Positions 1 through 7,559 of a stretch of DNA of 28,967 bases are shown piece after piece; position 1 is the stretch's first letter; the number at the start of each line of letters is the position of its first letter. The notes under the pieces are model-generated. The model ran no database searches, was not told where the DNA came from, and saw only the letters and a list, made by a program, of their open reading frames with translations. Made by a program: the position numbers and the translations under genes. This DNA is from JBNLBT01 sp050303435. GTDB taxonomy: Bacteria > Pseudomonadota > Gammaproteobacteria > Xanthomonadales > Marinicellaceae. The stretch is taken from positions 1 through 28,967 of the forward strand of contig JBNLBT010000037.1 of assembly GCA_050303435.1 (NCBI GenBank), read 5' to 3'.

Positions 1-393
1 CATTTGACCGTCGCAGACAACCACAACGCGCCGCTGCTGACCGATGACGCCAATGCCACGCTGGAATTGCACAACAGCATTTTCTACATGAACCGGCTGG
101 GGCCGTTCGTGCATCCGCTGGCCAATTTCACCGCCAATTGCAACAACAGCCAGAACGTGCAAACGGGCAGTCAGAACATGGGCGGGCAACTCGGCAACCC
201 CATGTTCACCTCAACTGCCCGGGGCCCCTATCGCCTGCAAAGCAATTCACCCAGTCGCGATGCGTGCATCACGGGCACCGCACACGATCTGGACGGCTTT
301 TCGCGTCCGGGCACGGGTGGACTGTATGATCAGGGCGCGTTTGAAATGGACGGCGCGGGCATTGAAGACATCATTTTTCAGCACGGGTTTTGA
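1..393 (+). CDS. C-terminal end of a secreted beta-helix (choice-of-anchor Q-like) protein, partial
   Basis: The reading frame is open from the first base of the window, so the gene begins outside it and only about 130 codons are visible before the TGA at 391-393. The residues have the look of the last coils of a right-handed parallel beta-helix: short Asn/Gly-rich strands such as LELHNSIFY and FTANCNNSQN. They end with RDACITGTAHDLDGFSRP and then GLYDQGAFEM. That R-x-D-G-x-x-R ... D-x-GA-[FY]-E ending is typical of 'choice-of-anchor Q' / DUF1565-like extracellular proteins. Such proteins are usually exported, with polysaccharide- or surface-related roles that are mostly unproven. No anchor motif follows the helix. 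It is convergent with the regulator gene ending at 512. The family call rests on the C-terminal signature only. Confidence 0.6.
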   Translation, partial: HLTVADNHNAPLLTDDANATLELHNSIFYMNRLGPFVHPLANFTANCNNSQNVQTGSQNMGGQLGNPMFTSTARGPYRLQSNSPSRDACITGTAHDLDGFSRPGTGGLYDQGAFEMDGAGIEDIIFQHGF

Positions 394-419
394 TGACCAA
401 GACCTGTGCTCAACGGTGT

Positions 420-491
420 TCCGGGAACCGACGCGGCGTCGCCTCAAGGCGAGGCCCATTCACTCCTTATTCCCATGAAACGGTTCCCGGA
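420..491. terminator. Nested inverted repeat between convergent genes, possible bidirectional terminator
   Basis: An 11-bp perfect inverted repeat, TCCGGGAACCG at 420-430 and CGGTTCCCGGA at 481-491, encloses a smaller hairpin, TCGCCT-CA-AGGCGA at 439-452. It lies between two convergent genes, with a short T-rich stretch (ACTTTTA) just after it on the + strand. There is no strong U-tract on the other strand, so termination is inferred from position and structure. Confidence 0.4.
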
Positions 492-511
492 CTTTTATAC
501 GCCCCAGGCCA

Positions 512-2791
512 TCACTGGGCGGAGTTTTGACACGGCGCCAATGCATCGACCAGTGAATCCCGCCACCAGGCATTGGCCGTTTCCTGCAGTCGCTGCAAAA
601 CCTCTGCGGCTTCATCACACCGTTCAAGACTCACCAGATGCCGCATTTTATGCCACAGCATCGGGTACGGCGGGGCTTTGAGTTCTTGCAGTTGCAACAA
701 CAACGCGGCGACGCTCTCATCCGGGCGATCCTGCTCGAACATGAACGTCAATTGCGCGTTGATGACCTCCACCAGCGCGTCCAGGCGTTGTTCGGCGCGC
801 GCCTGCCGCTCGGCCGCCTTGAACTGCTCGAGGGCCGCGTCCGCATCGCCCAGCCGGGCGCTGATCTGTGCCTGCAAAAGGCTGTGCTGCAGGCCCGCCG
901 GCAGGGCTTCATCCAGACGCGCGCGCAGCGCGGGCAATTCCACAGAGCGCAGATTGTGCAAATGCCATTGCGTCAACAGCGCCTGATAGGCCTGTCCACG
1001 CAGCGGATTGTCCAGCCCCCGCACCTGCTCGGCCAACAGCTGCAACTGCGTTTCGGCCCGATCCATGTGCCCCAGCAGCAATGCATGGGCAATTGTCAAC
1101 TGACGATGGTCCGCAGCCAACTCGGCGTTGTCGATGCCTTCGAGGTCTGCAGCAAATCGCGCCAGCCGTTCACCTGCGCGATCAAAACGGCCGTACAGGT
1201 GATCGATGCGAATCAGGCTTTTCAGGGAATACAGGCCGTTGACCGTTTCCTTGTGGTCGATGCTGTACTGCCAGACCTGTTGATACAAGGCATCGGCCTG
1301 GTTGAAATCGGCCGCCTGCATTAAAACGTCTGCCCATTTGTTGAGGGCCACATTGGCGCGATCCTCATCGCCGGCCTGCAGGTAGCTGGCGTGCGATTGT
1401 TCGGCGTATTCGCGCGCTTTGGCCAGATTGTGCAGGTTGTCTTTGTAGAGGCTGGTCAAGGCGCTATAAATGGCGCCCATGGTGGTGAAACGGCGCTCCG
1501 GACCAACGTGCAGCAGCGCTTCTTCGAGGTTCTGCCGGGCCTGCTCGGGCTGCTGCAAATCCGACAGCATGTACGCCTGATTCACCAGCGATGAGACCAG
1601 AAATGTGTCGTCGTTGAGGCGTCGGGCAATCTCGAGCGCCTGCCCAAAAGTCTGCACAGCGGCTTTGAGTTGTCCCAGGCGATACTGACAGCCGCCACGA
1701 ATGTTGAGCAGCAAAAACCGTTCGCGATCCGAGGCGCGAAGTTCATCGATGCGTTGCAGGGTTTCCAGCGCCAGTTCCACCTGCCCGGTGTTGCGCTGCA
1801 ATTTTGCCAAATGCACCAGCGCGGCATTGAATTGCCCGTCCAGTAAAACCGCCTGTTGCAACGCCGCGATCGCATCCGCTTCTTCGCCTTCGGCTTCAAA
1901 TCGCATGCCTTGCAAATACTGTTCGAAGGCGTCGCCGGATTGCGTCAAAGGCCGCCAATTGGAAGGCGGCTGTCCGATTTGCTGCGCGGTCCATTGCGAC
2001 ACGTCGCGCACCAGCGTCAAGGCATCGGCGGCCTCGATCAATTGCGGCGGCACAAACACATCGCCGCGCCGCAGCAACACCACCGCCCGCACCCCCAAGG
2101 GATGGGTCACCACCTGCATGTTCAGCACGTGATCGTAACCGAGTTCCTGTATCAGCGACGCGCTGTTGCGTTCAAATCCCGCGCCGCGGTCTTGCGCCGG
2201 CACCAGTCGACTGTTGAGCGCGTCGCTGACCAGCAGCTGCGCGTTCAGTGCTTCATTGATGGCGCGCTGATTCGGCTGGTCGGCCGTCTCGCCCTGCCCA
2301 TACAGAATCGCCAGACGCTGCACCTGACTGACCAGCTGGCGGTTGCCCTCACGCAGTCCGTGCATCTGATACAGTACAAAGGCCAGCACCACCGCCATCG
2401 GCAACAACACCCACAGCAGGCCTGCGCGAACGCGCCAGAGGTCGGTTTTGGGGGTGCGCGTGGCATCGTTCAGCTCTGCCTGTTCCGCTGCGCTGTGCAC
2501 TTCAGCAACAAAAACAAACCCTTGTCCATGGGCGGTCTGGATCAATTCATCCTCAAGCTGCGCTTCCAGCAACTCTTCTTTCAGTCGCTTGACCTGTTTG
2601 TAAATGGTCGCGTCGGTGACCACCCGACCCTGCCACACCTGCTGCATCAGTTCCTGGCGTGAAATCACACGCCCGGGGTGGTGCAGAAAATACATCAGCA
2701 AATCGAAATTCAGCGTCGAAAACTTGAGCTTTTCAGTGCCGCGAAACACCCGTCGTTTGGCTTCATCCACGCGGTAATCAAGAAAGTGCAT
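512..2791 (-). CDS. CadC-type membrane-bound winged-helix regulator with TPR-rich periplasmic domain
   Basis: The protein is 759 residues from the chosen ATG at 2791. The frame stays open further upstream to 2956, but residues before this Met do not resemble the family, and the domain begins directly with MHFLDYRVDEAKRRVFRG. Residues 1-97 form an OmpR/PhoB-like winged helix (Trans_reg_C); LNFDLLMYFLHHPG and TDATIYKQVKRL mark its helices. A single hydrophobic segment at about 121-141 should span the inner membrane. The remaining ~600 residues are helical, with repeated A-L-x-x-L/Y patterns of tetratricopeptide repeats from about 290 onward. The architecture is that of ToxR/CadC-like one-component regulators, which bind DNA in the cytoplasm and sense with the periplasmic part. 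No Shine-Dalgarno sequence is obvious. The target genes and signal cannot be read from the sequence; the adjacent secreted proteins are only candidates. Confidence 0.8.
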   Translation of the reverse strand: MHFLDYRVDEAKRRVFRGTEKLKFSTLNFDLLMYFLHHPGRVISRQELMQQVWQGRVVTDATIYKQVKRLKEELLEAQLEDELIQTAHGQGFVFVAEVHSAAEQAELNDATRTPKTDLWRVRAGLLWVLLPMAVVLAFVLYQMHGLREGNRQLVSQVQRLAILYGQGETADQPNQRAINEALNAQLLVSDALNSRLVPAQDRGAGFERNSASLIQELGYDHVLNMQVVTHPLGVRAVVLLRRGDVFVPPQLIEAADALTLVRDVSQWTAQQIGQPPSNWRPLTQSGDAFEQYLQGMRFEAEGEEADAIAALQQAVLLDGQFNAALVHLAKLQRNTGQVELALETLQRIDELRASDRERFLLLNIRGGCQYRLGQLKAAVQTFGQALEIARRLNDDTFLVSSLVNQAYMLSDLQQPEQARQNLEEALLHVGPERRFTTMGAIYSALTSLYKDNLHNLAKAREYAEQSHASYLQAGDEDRANVALNKWADVLMQAADFNQADALYQQVWQYSIDHKETVNGLYSLKSLIRIDHLYGRFDRAGERLARFAADLEGIDNAELAADHRQLTIAHALLLGHMDRAETQLQLLAEQVRGLDNPLRGQAYQALLTQWHLHNLRSVELPALRARLDEALPAGLQHSLLQAQISARLGDADAALEQFKAAERQARAEQRLDALVEVINAQLTFMFEQDRPDESVAALLLQLQELKAPPYPMLWHKMRHLVSLERCDEAAEVLQRLQETANAWWRDSLVDALAPCQNSAQ

Positions 2792-3070
2792 GCCGAGATT
2801 TAGCGTCTTAAAAAATGCCCATTTTACATGAATAAACCGGCCATCCCAGACATTAGAATTCGGCCCGGCAGTTTTTGCCAGCCCGCAAAGCATCCAAGGG
2901 CCTCGCCGGCCATTCTGCGCCGATTTATGCCCGCGCGGGGTTGATCTAAAGATCAAGCGTTCGAATGGATGTCTGCGATTCTCGCAGGCCTGCGCGGCGC
3001 CGCAACGACAACGGGGCCTGCCTGGCAGACCCCGTTGAAGGCGCGCTGAGTGCGCGCAAGGGTGATCAAA
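2792..3070. other. Intergenic region with a string of small palindromes
   Basis: This 279-bp gap lies between the stop of the spondin gene and the chosen start of the regulator, both on the - strand. It contains TTGATC-TAAA-GATCAA (2941-2956), CTGCGA-TTC-TCGCAG (2973-2987), the palindrome GCGGCGCCGC (about 2994-3003) and the larger hairpin at 3010-3036. A further repeat, GTGAT-CAA-ATCAC (3062-3074), spans the spondin stop codon. No convincing promoter for the regulator could be picked out. Confidence 0.5.
3010..3036 (-). terminator. Likely terminator hairpin downstream of the spondin gene
   Basis: The arms AACGGGGcCTGCC (3010-3022) and GGCAGaCCCCGTT (3024-3036) pair with one internal mismatch, about 35 bp past the stop of the - strand spondin gene. 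The stem is long and G+C-rich. The following bases on the - strand (TGTCGTTGCG) contain few T residues, so it could also act as a 3'-end stabiliser rather than an intrinsic terminator. Confidence 0.45.
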
Positions 3071-4936
3071 TCACTGCACGCAGGCGCTGGGATAATCCAC
3101 CGGTCCGCGGGTCAGGCGCACCAGAGATTGGCTGCCGCTGCCGTACATTGGATCCAGTGCGGAATACTCCAGCACCGCCGTTTCGCAGTCAATGAAGCGA
3201 ATGCGCACCTGCCCCCAACGGCTGCGCACCACGTCGTCCGGATCAAATCCCGGTCCGAAAATCGCGCCTTCGGTGACGTCCATTTCGGCGATCAGCACGT
3301 CGTCCACCACCGGACCGGCGCCAATCAGCCAGCGCTGCAGACCGGAACCGTCCGCCGCGTAGGTGTACCAGCTGATCACGCCTTGGGCTTCCCCAGTGAG
3401 CGGATCCACGGTGATTTCCAGCAACAGACCGGCGCCGTTGCGATCCGGATCATACCAGGTGCCGCTGAATCCGCCGTCCACCGCACGGCTCAGGCGAATT
3501 TCAGCCAATGGCGCGTCGGCGCGGGTGAAATCGGCCGCCTGCACATCGAACTCAATGCCGGCGCCGTTGGTGCCGCCCAGAATGTTCTGCGGCATGCCAT
3601 TCGGATTGCCCAGGGCGCCGTTGAAGCCGGGATGAAACATCACCGCGTCGGCGCTGGCCTGGCCGGTGTTCGGTGCGCTCTGATCCAAAAACGCCGCGTC
3701 GGTTTCGCTGTTCATTTCGGTGCCGGCGTCGAGCACATGACGACCGCTGACGACGATCCGTTGCGCGCCGGTAAAGCGCCCGTCTTGATCGAACAAGCGG
3801 TAGCGCATGGCCTCGTCGTTGCCAATGAAGGCGTCGTTGGACGGCACCACCATCGAAGCGAAGGTGAAGTAGCGGTGTTGCAGGGGATCCAAATGCATCA
3901 CCGTGCTGCTGCTGAATCCGGGATCAAACAACGGCGCGCCAGGAAAACCTTCGGGGTTGGTCAACACCGCGTCAATGCCGGCGCCTGAATCGGCCAATGC
4001 CGCAGACAGGGCCGAGGCGTCGCCGTCTTCAGCGATGCGCTCAAGCGCGGCGCTGGCGTCGCTGTGCAGATCAAACAAATCAAAGCCGCCGTCGTGGAAA
4101 GCCATCCACACGGGGGTGAGGAAAACGCCGCCCGCCGGTGCCTGGTTGTGCACCGACACGCGCACCGCCTGGGTGGCCTGAGACACGGTGATGCGCAGCA
4201 TGCGCGCGCCGGGGCGGGTGAAATCCCCGCTCACCGGATCAAGCGCATCGCCTGGGGGCAACTGCCCGCCGAGAAAATTCACCGGCGCGCCGCCAGGGTT
4301 GCCCAATGAACCATTGAACCCCGGGTGCAGCGCCACCGAATCGCTGGTCGCGGTGCCGGTGTTCGGCGTGCTCTGGTCGAAAAACGCCGCGTCGCTTTCC
4401 GTGTTGGCCTCGCTGCCGGCGTCACGCACCGCGTCGCCGTAAACCACAAAGGACACCGGGCCGACGAATTCACCGGCGGCGTCGAACAAACGCACCGCCT
4501 GCGCATCGGCGTTGCCGATGAAGGCGTCGTTGGACGGCAACACCATGGCCGCGTAGCTCAGGTGCGTGTGCACCGCGGGGTCCAGCGTCACGCGCAACGT
4601 GCTCTGTGCACCGGGTTCAAACACCGGCGCACCGGCAAAACCTTCCGGGTTGAGCACCACCGTGGACAGTGCGTCGGCCTGGGCGGCGGCAAAATCCGCG
4701 TTCAGGTCGTCAAAATTGCCGTCTTCGGCAACGCGTTCCAGCGCCGTGCTGGCCGCCTCGCCGTCGTTGTACAAGTCAAATCCACCGCTGTGGAAACCCA
4801 GCCAGACGGGGGTCAGATAGGTGCCGCCTGATGGCGCCAGATTTTCCACCCGCACGGTGAATTCTTCGGCCTGCGCTGTGCCCAGGGACAAGGCCAGCGC
4901 CAGTGCCACCGATTTAAATTTGTTTTTGGGATGCAT
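3071..4936 (-). CDS. Secreted protein with two tandem spondin domains and a C-terminal beta domain
   Basis: The ATG at 4936 is preceded 7 nt upstream by GAGGAG (4944-4949) and gives a 621-residue protein. The signal peptide covers residues 1-23 (hydrophobic ALALALSLGTAQA, then EE). Two homologous spondin_N-like units follow, at about 26-252 and 258-485. Each has TPVWLGFH/TPVWMAFH, GGFDL, ALERxAEDG, NPEGFxGAP, VPSNDAFIGN, a D-AG-[ST]-E-x-N-[TS]-E-[ST]-DAAF motif, and HPGFNGxLGNP. Residues 489-612 form a separate domain starting SGTWYDPDRNGAGLLLE, related to the C-terminus of the secreted protein at 7560-8708. Spondin domains are known from eukaryotic extracellular-matrix proteins and from bacterial exported proteins of unknown role. 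The gene follows the two-component operon in the same direction and has its own upstream repeat array, so control by that regulator is inferred. Confidence 0.85.
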   Translation of the reverse strand: MHPKNKFKSVALALALSLGTAQAEEFTVRVENLAPSGGTYLTPVWLGFHSGGFDLYNDGEAASTALERVAEDGNFDDLNADFAAAQADALSTVVLNPEGFAGAPVFEPGAQSTLRVTLDPAVHTHLSYAAMVLPSNDAFIGNADAQAVRLFDAAGEFVGPVSFVVYGDAVRDAGSEANTESDAAFFDQSTPNTGTATSDSVALHPGFNGSLGNPGGAPVNFLGGQLPPGDALDPVSGDFTRPGARMLRITVSQATQAVRVSVHNQAPAGGVFLTPVWMAFHDGGFDLFDLHSDASAALERIAEDGDASALSAALADSGAGIDAVLTNPEGFPGAPLFDPGFSSSTVMHLDPLQHRYFTFASMVVPSNDAFIGNDEAMRYRLFDQDGRFTGAQRIVVSGRHVLDAGTEMNSETDAAFLDQSAPNTGQASADAVMFHPGFNGALGNPNGMPQNILGGTNGAGIEFDVQAADFTRADAPLAEIRLSRAVDGGFSGTWYDPDRNGAGLLLEITVDPLTGEAQGVISWYTYAADGSGLQRWLIGAGPVVDDVLIAEMDVTEGAIFGPGFDPDDVVRSRWGQVRIRFIDCETAVLEYSALDPMYGSGSQSLVRLTRGPVDYPSACVQ

Positions 4937-4985
4937 GTGATCACTCCTCAAAGTTGAACTCGCCGCCCATTGTGCACAGGCCAGT

Positions 4986-5024
4986 TCACACACCACTCAC
5001 GCAAAGATCACAATTTTGTCACAG
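4986..5024 (-). promoter_or_regulatory. Four-copy 11-bp-phased direct repeat, predicted response-regulator binding array
   Basis: On the + strand, TCACAC (4986), TCACGC (4997), TCACAA (5008) and TCACAG (5019) start exactly 11 bp apart. Read toward the spondin gene they are CTGTGA, TTGTGA, GCGTGA and GTGTGA, each separated by 5 bp. OmpR/PhoB-family winged-helix regulators bind head-to-tail half-sites with this helical spacing. The array lies 50-88 bp upstream of the spondin ATG, with a possible -10 (CACAAT, 4969-4974 on the - strand) just downstream. A two-copy version precedes the response-regulator gene. Confidence 0.65.
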
Positions 5025-5110
5025 ATGAACGTGGACGGCCGATGGGCGGCCATTGTGACTTGATTGAAGGTTCTGAACAGCGGCGTTCAGGCGCAAGGTA
5101 CCGCCCGACT

Positions 5111-6565
5111 TCAATGCGCGGCGTTCAACTTGAAACTGAATTCGGTGCCCTGGTGCAATTGGCTGATCACGCGAATCGGCACCTGATGCAAATCGAGGAT
5201 TTTTTTGACAATGGCCAGACCCAGGCCGGAGGATGTCGCCGACTCACCGGCGCTGTTGTCGGCGCGGTACAGGCGATCGAAAATGTGCGGAATGGCCTGC
5301 TCACTGATGCCGCGCCCGGTGTCGCGCACAATGACTTTGAATCCCGAGCCTTCGGCTTCCAGACGCAGCACCACGCGGCCTTCGGCCGGCGTGTGTTTGA
5401 TGGCGTTCTCAATCAGGTTCTCCAACACCCGCTGCATCAGCCCAATGTCGGCTCGCACCTGCGTGTTGCCCTGCAACAGCTCCAGCGCCAGCTGAATGCC
5501 CTGTTTTTCCGCGCGGTGATTGAACTCCAGTGCCACGTCCTGCATCAGTTCGGACAATGAAAACGTTTCCATGTTGGCTTCGATGGCGTTGCTGTCGAGT
5601 TTTGACAGCTCAAACAGATCCTGCACCAACCGGTTCAGGCGGCTGCAGTGTTTGCGTGCCACGCGCAGGTATTCCTGGGTTTGTTGCGGCGCCATTTCAC
5701 CCTGTTTGATGATCAGCGTGTCCAGATAGCCCTGCATCGACGCCAGCGGGGTGCGCAAATCGTGCGACACATTGGTGATCAGATCGCGGCGGGTCTCGTC
5801 GGCACGGCGAATCTGACGAAATTGCTTTTCTATGCGTTGCGACATGCGATCAAAGGCCCGCTGTAACTGTTGAATCTCATCGCCGCTGCGCGCGTCGCGT
5901 TGATCGCTTTCGCCCGAGGCGCGCTGAAACGCCCGCACCCGCAGCAACAAACCGTTCAGCGGCCGGGTCAGTTTGTTGACCAGAAACAGGCCGGCCAGCA
6001 AGGTCAGTGCGATCACTCCGGCGATCGCCGCCAGGGCCACGCGCACAATGTAGTTGGTGCTCAGATCGGCGGTCAACTCCTCGTACACGCGGCCGCCCAA
6101 CACCACATAAACGTAGCCCTCAAAGTGGCCGTCGTGCAGAATGCGTGCGGTGGAAAAGACTTTGCTGTGGTCCGGCGAACGCGGGTCGTCGTTGCGCAAC
6201 GGCCGGTACGAATCGGGTTGCAGAAAGGCCTCCAGCGGCGCGGTGTCGACGCGCTGCAACTGCACCGTCTCCGGCGGCAGATTGTGCGCCAGCACGCGGC
6301 CTTCGGTGTCCAGCAGATACACCTCAACCGTCGGATTGATGACCATCGCCTGGTGCGCCAGTTTTTGCAGGGCTTCGGTGTTGAACTGCCCATCAATGAT
6401 CAGCGGGTGCTCCTGCGCCACGTACATGGCGATGGACCCGTTGAGCCGTTGCATCACTTCCAGATTGTACTGCACCCCGGCGTAGCGCGTGATCAGGGTC
6501 AACAGCAGACCCAACAACAGGATCAATGCCATCAACAGCAGCGACAGTTTGCGGTGCAGCGCCAT
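5111..6565 (-). CDS. Sensor histidine kinase (HAMP, HisKA, HATPase)
   Basis: This is a 484-residue inner-membrane sensor kinase. TM1 is at about 7-27 and TM2 at 173-196, flanking a ~145-residue periplasmic sensor that may be PAS/Cache-like. A HAMP linker covers about 197-250. The HisKA phosphoacceptor is H268 in NVSHDLRTPL. The ATPase shows the N box with N387 (LENLIENAIKHTP), G1 at D415-G419 (DTGRGI), the F box IFDRLYRAD, and G2 SSGLGLAIVK at 445-454. All catalytic motifs look intact. Its ATG lies 3 bp after the stop of the response regulator, so the two are one operon and cognate partners. The signal is unknown. By inference, the pair controls itself and the downstream spondin gene. Confidence 0.93.
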   Translation of the reverse strand: MALHRKLSLLLMALILLLGLLLTLITRYAGVQYNLEVMQRLNGSIAMYVAQEHPLIIDGQFNTEALQKLAHQAMVINPTVEVYLLDTEGRVLAHNLPPETVQLQRVDTAPLEAFLQPDSYRPLRNDDPRSPDHSKVFSTARILHDGHFEGYVYVVLGGRVYEELTADLSTNYIVRVALAAIAGVIALTLLAGLFLVNKLTRPLNGLLLRVRAFQRASGESDQRDARSGDEIQQLQRAFDRMSQRIEKQFRQIRRADETRRDLITNVSHDLRTPLASMQGYLDTLIIKQGEMAPQQTQEYLRVARKHCSRLNRLVQDLFELSKLDSNAIEANMETFSLSELMQDVALEFNHRAEKQGIQLALELLQGNTQVRADIGLMQRVLENLIENAIKHTPAEGRVVLRLEAEGSGFKVIVRDTGRGISEQAIPHIFDRLYRADNSAGESATSSGLGLAIVKKILDLHQVPIRVISQLHQGTEFSFKLNAAH

Positions 6566-6568
6566 CGA

Positions 6569-7297
6569 TCAGGCCGCCGGTTTGCCGATGAACTGATAGC
6601 CGACGCCCCACACCGTGCGAATGAACTGCGGTTCATCGCCGGCCGGCTCAATCTTGTTGCGCAGGCGGTTGATGTGCGAATTGACGGTGTGTTCGTAGCC
6701 GTCGTGACCGTAGCCCCACACCTTGTCCAGCAATTGCGAGCGGTTGAACACCTTCTCCGGGTGGCGGGCAAAGAAATACAGCAGATCAAACTCCTTGGCG
6801 GTCAACTCCACGTCGCGGCCGTCCAATTGCACCTGGCGGCGATCCGGGTGAATGCGCAAGTGGTCAAAGATCATTTCTTCATTGCCGGGTTCGGCGGCGT
6901 AACCGCCGGTGGCATTGAAGCGCCGCACCAAGGCCTTGATGCGGGCTTTCAGCTCCATCACGCTGAAGGGTTTGGTCAGGTAGTCATCGGCGCCCAGTTC
7001 CAAGCCCAGCACGCGGTCCAGTTCGGTGGATTTGGCCGTCAGCATGAGAATCGGCGTGTATTTGTTTTCCGCGCGCAGGCGGCGGCAGATTTCCAGCCCG
7101 TCGATGCCCGGCAGACGCAAATCCAGCACGATCACCGCCCAGTCTCCACCGAGGGCCAATTCCAGCCCTTCAGTGCCGTCTGAGGCAATCACCACATCGC
7201 TGCACAATTCCGACAGGTGCAGCCGGATCAGGCGGGCGATGTCCTGCTCATCTTCAATGACAAGAATTTTTCCAGCAATCAACGGTTCCGGCTCCAC
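6569..7297 (-). CDS. OmpR/PhoB-family response regulator
   Basis: The protein has 242 residues and starts at a GTG (7295-7297) preceded 9 nt upstream by GGAGG (7307-7311). The receiver domain covers about 10-125 with acidic pocket E15/D16, phosphoacceptor D59 (VLDLRLPG), T87 and K109 (LTKP). The C-terminal winged helix covers about 143-238, with the typical TAKEFDLLYFFARHP and VNSHINRLRNKIE. It is the first gene of an operon with the histidine kinase. Phosphorylated regulators of this family bind tandem direct repeats with 11-bp spacing. Such repeats lie upstream of this gene (7340-7356) and of the spondin gene (4986-5024), which points to autoregulation plus one nearby target. Confidence 0.94.
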   Translation of the reverse strand: MEPEPLIAGKILVIEDEQDIARLIRLHLSELCSDVVIASDGTEGLELALGGDWAVIVLDLRLPGIDGLEICRRLRAENKYTPILMLTAKSTELDRVLGLELGADDYLTKPFSVMELKARIKALVRRFNATGGYAAEPGNEEMIFDHLRIHPDRRQVQLDGRDVELTAKEFDLLYFFARHPEKVFNRSQLLDKVWGYGHDGYEHTVNSHINRLRNKIEPAGDEPQFIRTVWGVGYQFIGKPAA

Positions 7298-7339
7298 AAC
7301 AACAGGCCTCCCATTGTACCCACAGCCGCCGCCAATTCA

Positions 7340-7356
7340 TCACAAAAGATTCACAA
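7340..7356 (-). promoter_or_regulatory. Two-copy 11-bp-spaced direct repeat upstream of the response-regulator operon
   Basis: The + strand reads TCACAA-AAGAT-TCACAA. In gene orientation this is TTGTGA-N5-TTGTGA, ending 43 bp before the GTG. It matches the half-sites upstream of the spondin gene in sequence and in 11-bp spacing. A TACAAT (7313-7318 on the - strand) follows, but it lies almost on the ribosome-binding site, so the exact promoter is unclear. Autoregulation is inferred. Confidence 0.6.
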
Positions 7357-7416
7357 TCACGGCTTCTCAGCCACGTTGAACCCACCACGTCATCCGTTCG
7401 GCTGCACATGAAATGC

Positions 7417-7454
7417 ACCGTTGAATGGCACGCTGCAAACGCGCATTCAACGGT
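7417..7454. repeat. Perfect 11-bp inverted repeat
   Basis: ACCGTTGAATG (7417-7427) and CATTCAACGGT (7444-7454) are perfect complements with a 16-nt loop. With the next two palindromes it fills the gap between the secreted-protein gene and the response-regulator operon. It could be a terminator-like or mRNA-end structure for the upstream - strand gene, although no U-tract follows. Confidence 0.6.
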
Positions 7455-7470
7455 TCTTGGCTTAAACAGA

Positions 7471-7500
7471 CATCCATGGAGAACGCATCAACCATGGATG
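7471..7500. repeat. Perfect 9-bp inverted repeat
   Basis: CATCCATGG (7471-7479) and CCATGGATG (7492-7500) are perfect complements with a 12-nt loop, 16 bp from the previous repeat. The function is unknown; a 3'-end role for the - strand gene ending at 7560 is plausible. Confidence 0.6.
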
Positions 7501-7528
7501 CGTGTCATGTTCAGGCAATAGTTTCCAC

Positions 7529-7540
7529 CGTTTGCAAACG
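7529..7540. repeat. 12-bp perfect palindrome CGTTTGCAAACG
   Basis: This uninterrupted palindrome lies 20 bp after the stop of the secreted-protein gene. It has the symmetry of a dimeric-regulator operator. Because it sits downstream of one - strand gene and far upstream of the next start, it could equally be part of the hairpin string that follows it. Confidence 0.5.
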
Positions 7541-7559
7541 ACTCAAAGGCTACAAACCA

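Noticed and set aside
5008..5024. CRP-like binding site (TGTGA motifs)
   Set aside because: The TGTGA units are direct repeats at 11 bp, not the inverted TGTGA-N6-TCACA that CRP requires.
5870..7183. 437-codon open frame on the + strand
   Set aside because: It is antisense to the histidine kinase and response regulator, and its Gln/His/Arg-rich composition has no recognisable domain.
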